This document shows positions 63,389-64,000 of a DNA stretch of 64,000 nucleotides, piece by piece (position 1 is the first letter of the stretch; every line of letters starts with the position of its first letter). The stretch lies in assembly GCA_015056915.1 (NCBI GenBank), contig SVFK01000001.1, positions 62,001-126,000 on the forward strand. Reading direction: 5' to 3'. The notes beneath the pieces were generated by a model that had not been told where the DNA came from, searched no databases, and saw only the letters and a program-made list of their open reading frames with translations. The position numbers and the translations under genes were made by a program. This DNA is from Lachnospiraceae bacterium. GTDB taxonomy: Bacteria > Bacillota > Clostridia > Lachnospirales > Lachnospiraceae.

Positions 63389-64000
63389 TTATTTCTGTAC
63401 CAAATGAATTGCGAATCCGCCAATCTCTTCCTTCAGATAGATAGCCTTCAGTGCACCCTTCGCATCTCTCTTAGCAGATTCTTCATTGAATTCCACACCA
63501 AGCACTGCGCCTAAATAATTGACCGCTCTTTCGATATAATTGGTTCTGATAGCAATGTGACCATTCTTACCGTGATATGGTGTTTTCATAACCTCAAGCG
63601 CAGATCCGGCAAACACAGAGCTGTTACCCACCTTTGCAGGCATACCAAAGATAAATGCAAAACGATTGGCTGCCGCAACAGCCTCTTTCTCATTATCTGC
63701 ATTGACGCCAACATGAGCCAATTCAAAACCAAGCATCGTCTGAACCGCTTCTCTGGTCAGCTGTTCAATCTTATCCCACTCACCCGCATTGATCAAATCG
63801 CCGGGAACCATCCAGGAACCGCCACAAGCAATAACCTTAGGAAAATCAAGATAAGAAGTCAGATTCTTGGCACTTACTCCACCGGTAGGCATAAACTTCA
63901 TATTCACATAAGGAGCTGCCATAGCCTTGATCTTGGCAAGACCGCCGGACTGTTCTGCCGGGAAGAATTTCACCACATCAAGACCAAGCTCAATAGCCTG
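63389..64000 (-). CDS. eda: KDPG / KHG aldolase with C-terminal extension, 5' part off window
   Basis: The last 203 residues of an Eda-type aldolase that splits KDPG to pyruvate and glyceraldehyde-3-phosphate. The Schiff-base lysine is seen in VVKFFPAEQSGG, followed by FMPTGGVSAKNLTSYL and VIACGGSWMV. About 95 residues then follow the aldolase barrel (AHVGVNADNEKEAVAAANRFAFIFG ... IAIRTNYIERAVNYLGAVLGVEFNEES), resembling a glyoxalase/VOC-like module, as in the long Eda proteins of Lachnospiraceae. The N-terminus lies beyond the right edge. Confidence 0.9.
   Translation of the reverse strand, partial: QAIELGLDVVKFFPAEQSGGLAKIKAMAAPYVNMKFMPTGGVSAKNLTSYLDFPKVIACGGSWMVPGDLINAGEWDKIEQLTREAVQTMLGFELAHVGVNADNEKEAVAAANRFAFIFGMPAKVGNSSVFAGSALEVMKTPYHGKNGHIAIRTNYIERAVNYLGAVLGVEFNEESAKRDAKGALKAIYLKEEIGGFAIHLVQK

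Overview
The window looks like a chromosomal segment of an anaerobic Gram-positive clostridium, most likely a Lachnospiraceae member. The clues are moderate GC, Shine-Dalgarno sites ahead of nearly every gene, a type A RNase P RNA, a T-box leader, a dgt-dnaG-rpoD-trmK housekeeping block, DUF815/DUF5050/DUF6320 proteins and an ECF-type sigma-70 vocabulary of clostridial families. No rRNA, phage, IS element or CRISPR array is seen. Both edges cut genes: ppk1 on the left and a KDPG aldolase on the right.

Layout: 1-3.9 kb, minus-strand operon DUF815 ATPase-ppx-ppk1 (polyphosphate). 3.9-5.1 kb, pheA. 5.1-5.34 kb, a long imperfect palindrome. 5.4-9.0 kb, DUF5050 protein, SmtB-like ArsR sensor, and a divergent apbE / NusG_II / Gx-transporter group that looks like an extracytosolic flavinylation module. 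8.9-13.05 kb, complete-looking folate operon folC-folE-HD protein-folP-folBK. 13.2-17.7 kb, CmpB-like protein, MATE pump, PH-domain protein, nitroreductase, pyrBI. 17.7-20.9 kb, ABC importer behind a T-box whose specifier reads UGG (Trp). 21-27.6 kb, YbjQ, AGCS symporter, VanRS-like two-component system, YlmH, ZIP transporter. 27.7-32.5 kb, O-antigen-ligase-like protein, two CobW-type GTPases (one with a large His/Cys-rich insert), a second palindrome, a secreted-type serine protease lipoprotein. 32.6-33 kb, rnpB. 33-41.2 kb, GT-C-like membrane protein, nucleoside kinase, trmK, rpoD, dnaG, dgt. 41.4-44.4 kb, esterase-DUF6320-condensation-domain operon. 44.4-44.8 kb, third palindrome and tRNA-Leu(CAG). 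44.9-47.2 kb, FliD-like orphan and YfcC transporter. 47.2-57.1 kb, four large signalling proteins in one strand: two hybrid kinases with Hpt, a tandem-receiver protein, and an ECF-S-like/propeller/HD-GYP/receiver fusion. 57.3-64 kb, radical SAM protein, GNAT, 54-bp tandem repeats, a small AT-rich islet with an MccF-like peptidase flanked by a copy of a tRNA-Leu 3' end, tRNA-Leu(AAG), an acyltransferase, and kdgK-eda.

The most unusual signals are (1) three long imperfect palindromes (roughly 190-260 bp) in separate intergenic regions that share short apical boxes although their stems differ, (2) the four-gene phosphorelay/HD-GYP cluster without a DNA-binding output, (3) an HD-domain gene inside the folate operon at the place where the missing dihydroneopterin triphosphate phosphatase step would sit, and (4) the tRNA-Leu-bounded islet. 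Start codons were re-chosen from ribosome binding sites where the longest frame was not the best supported.
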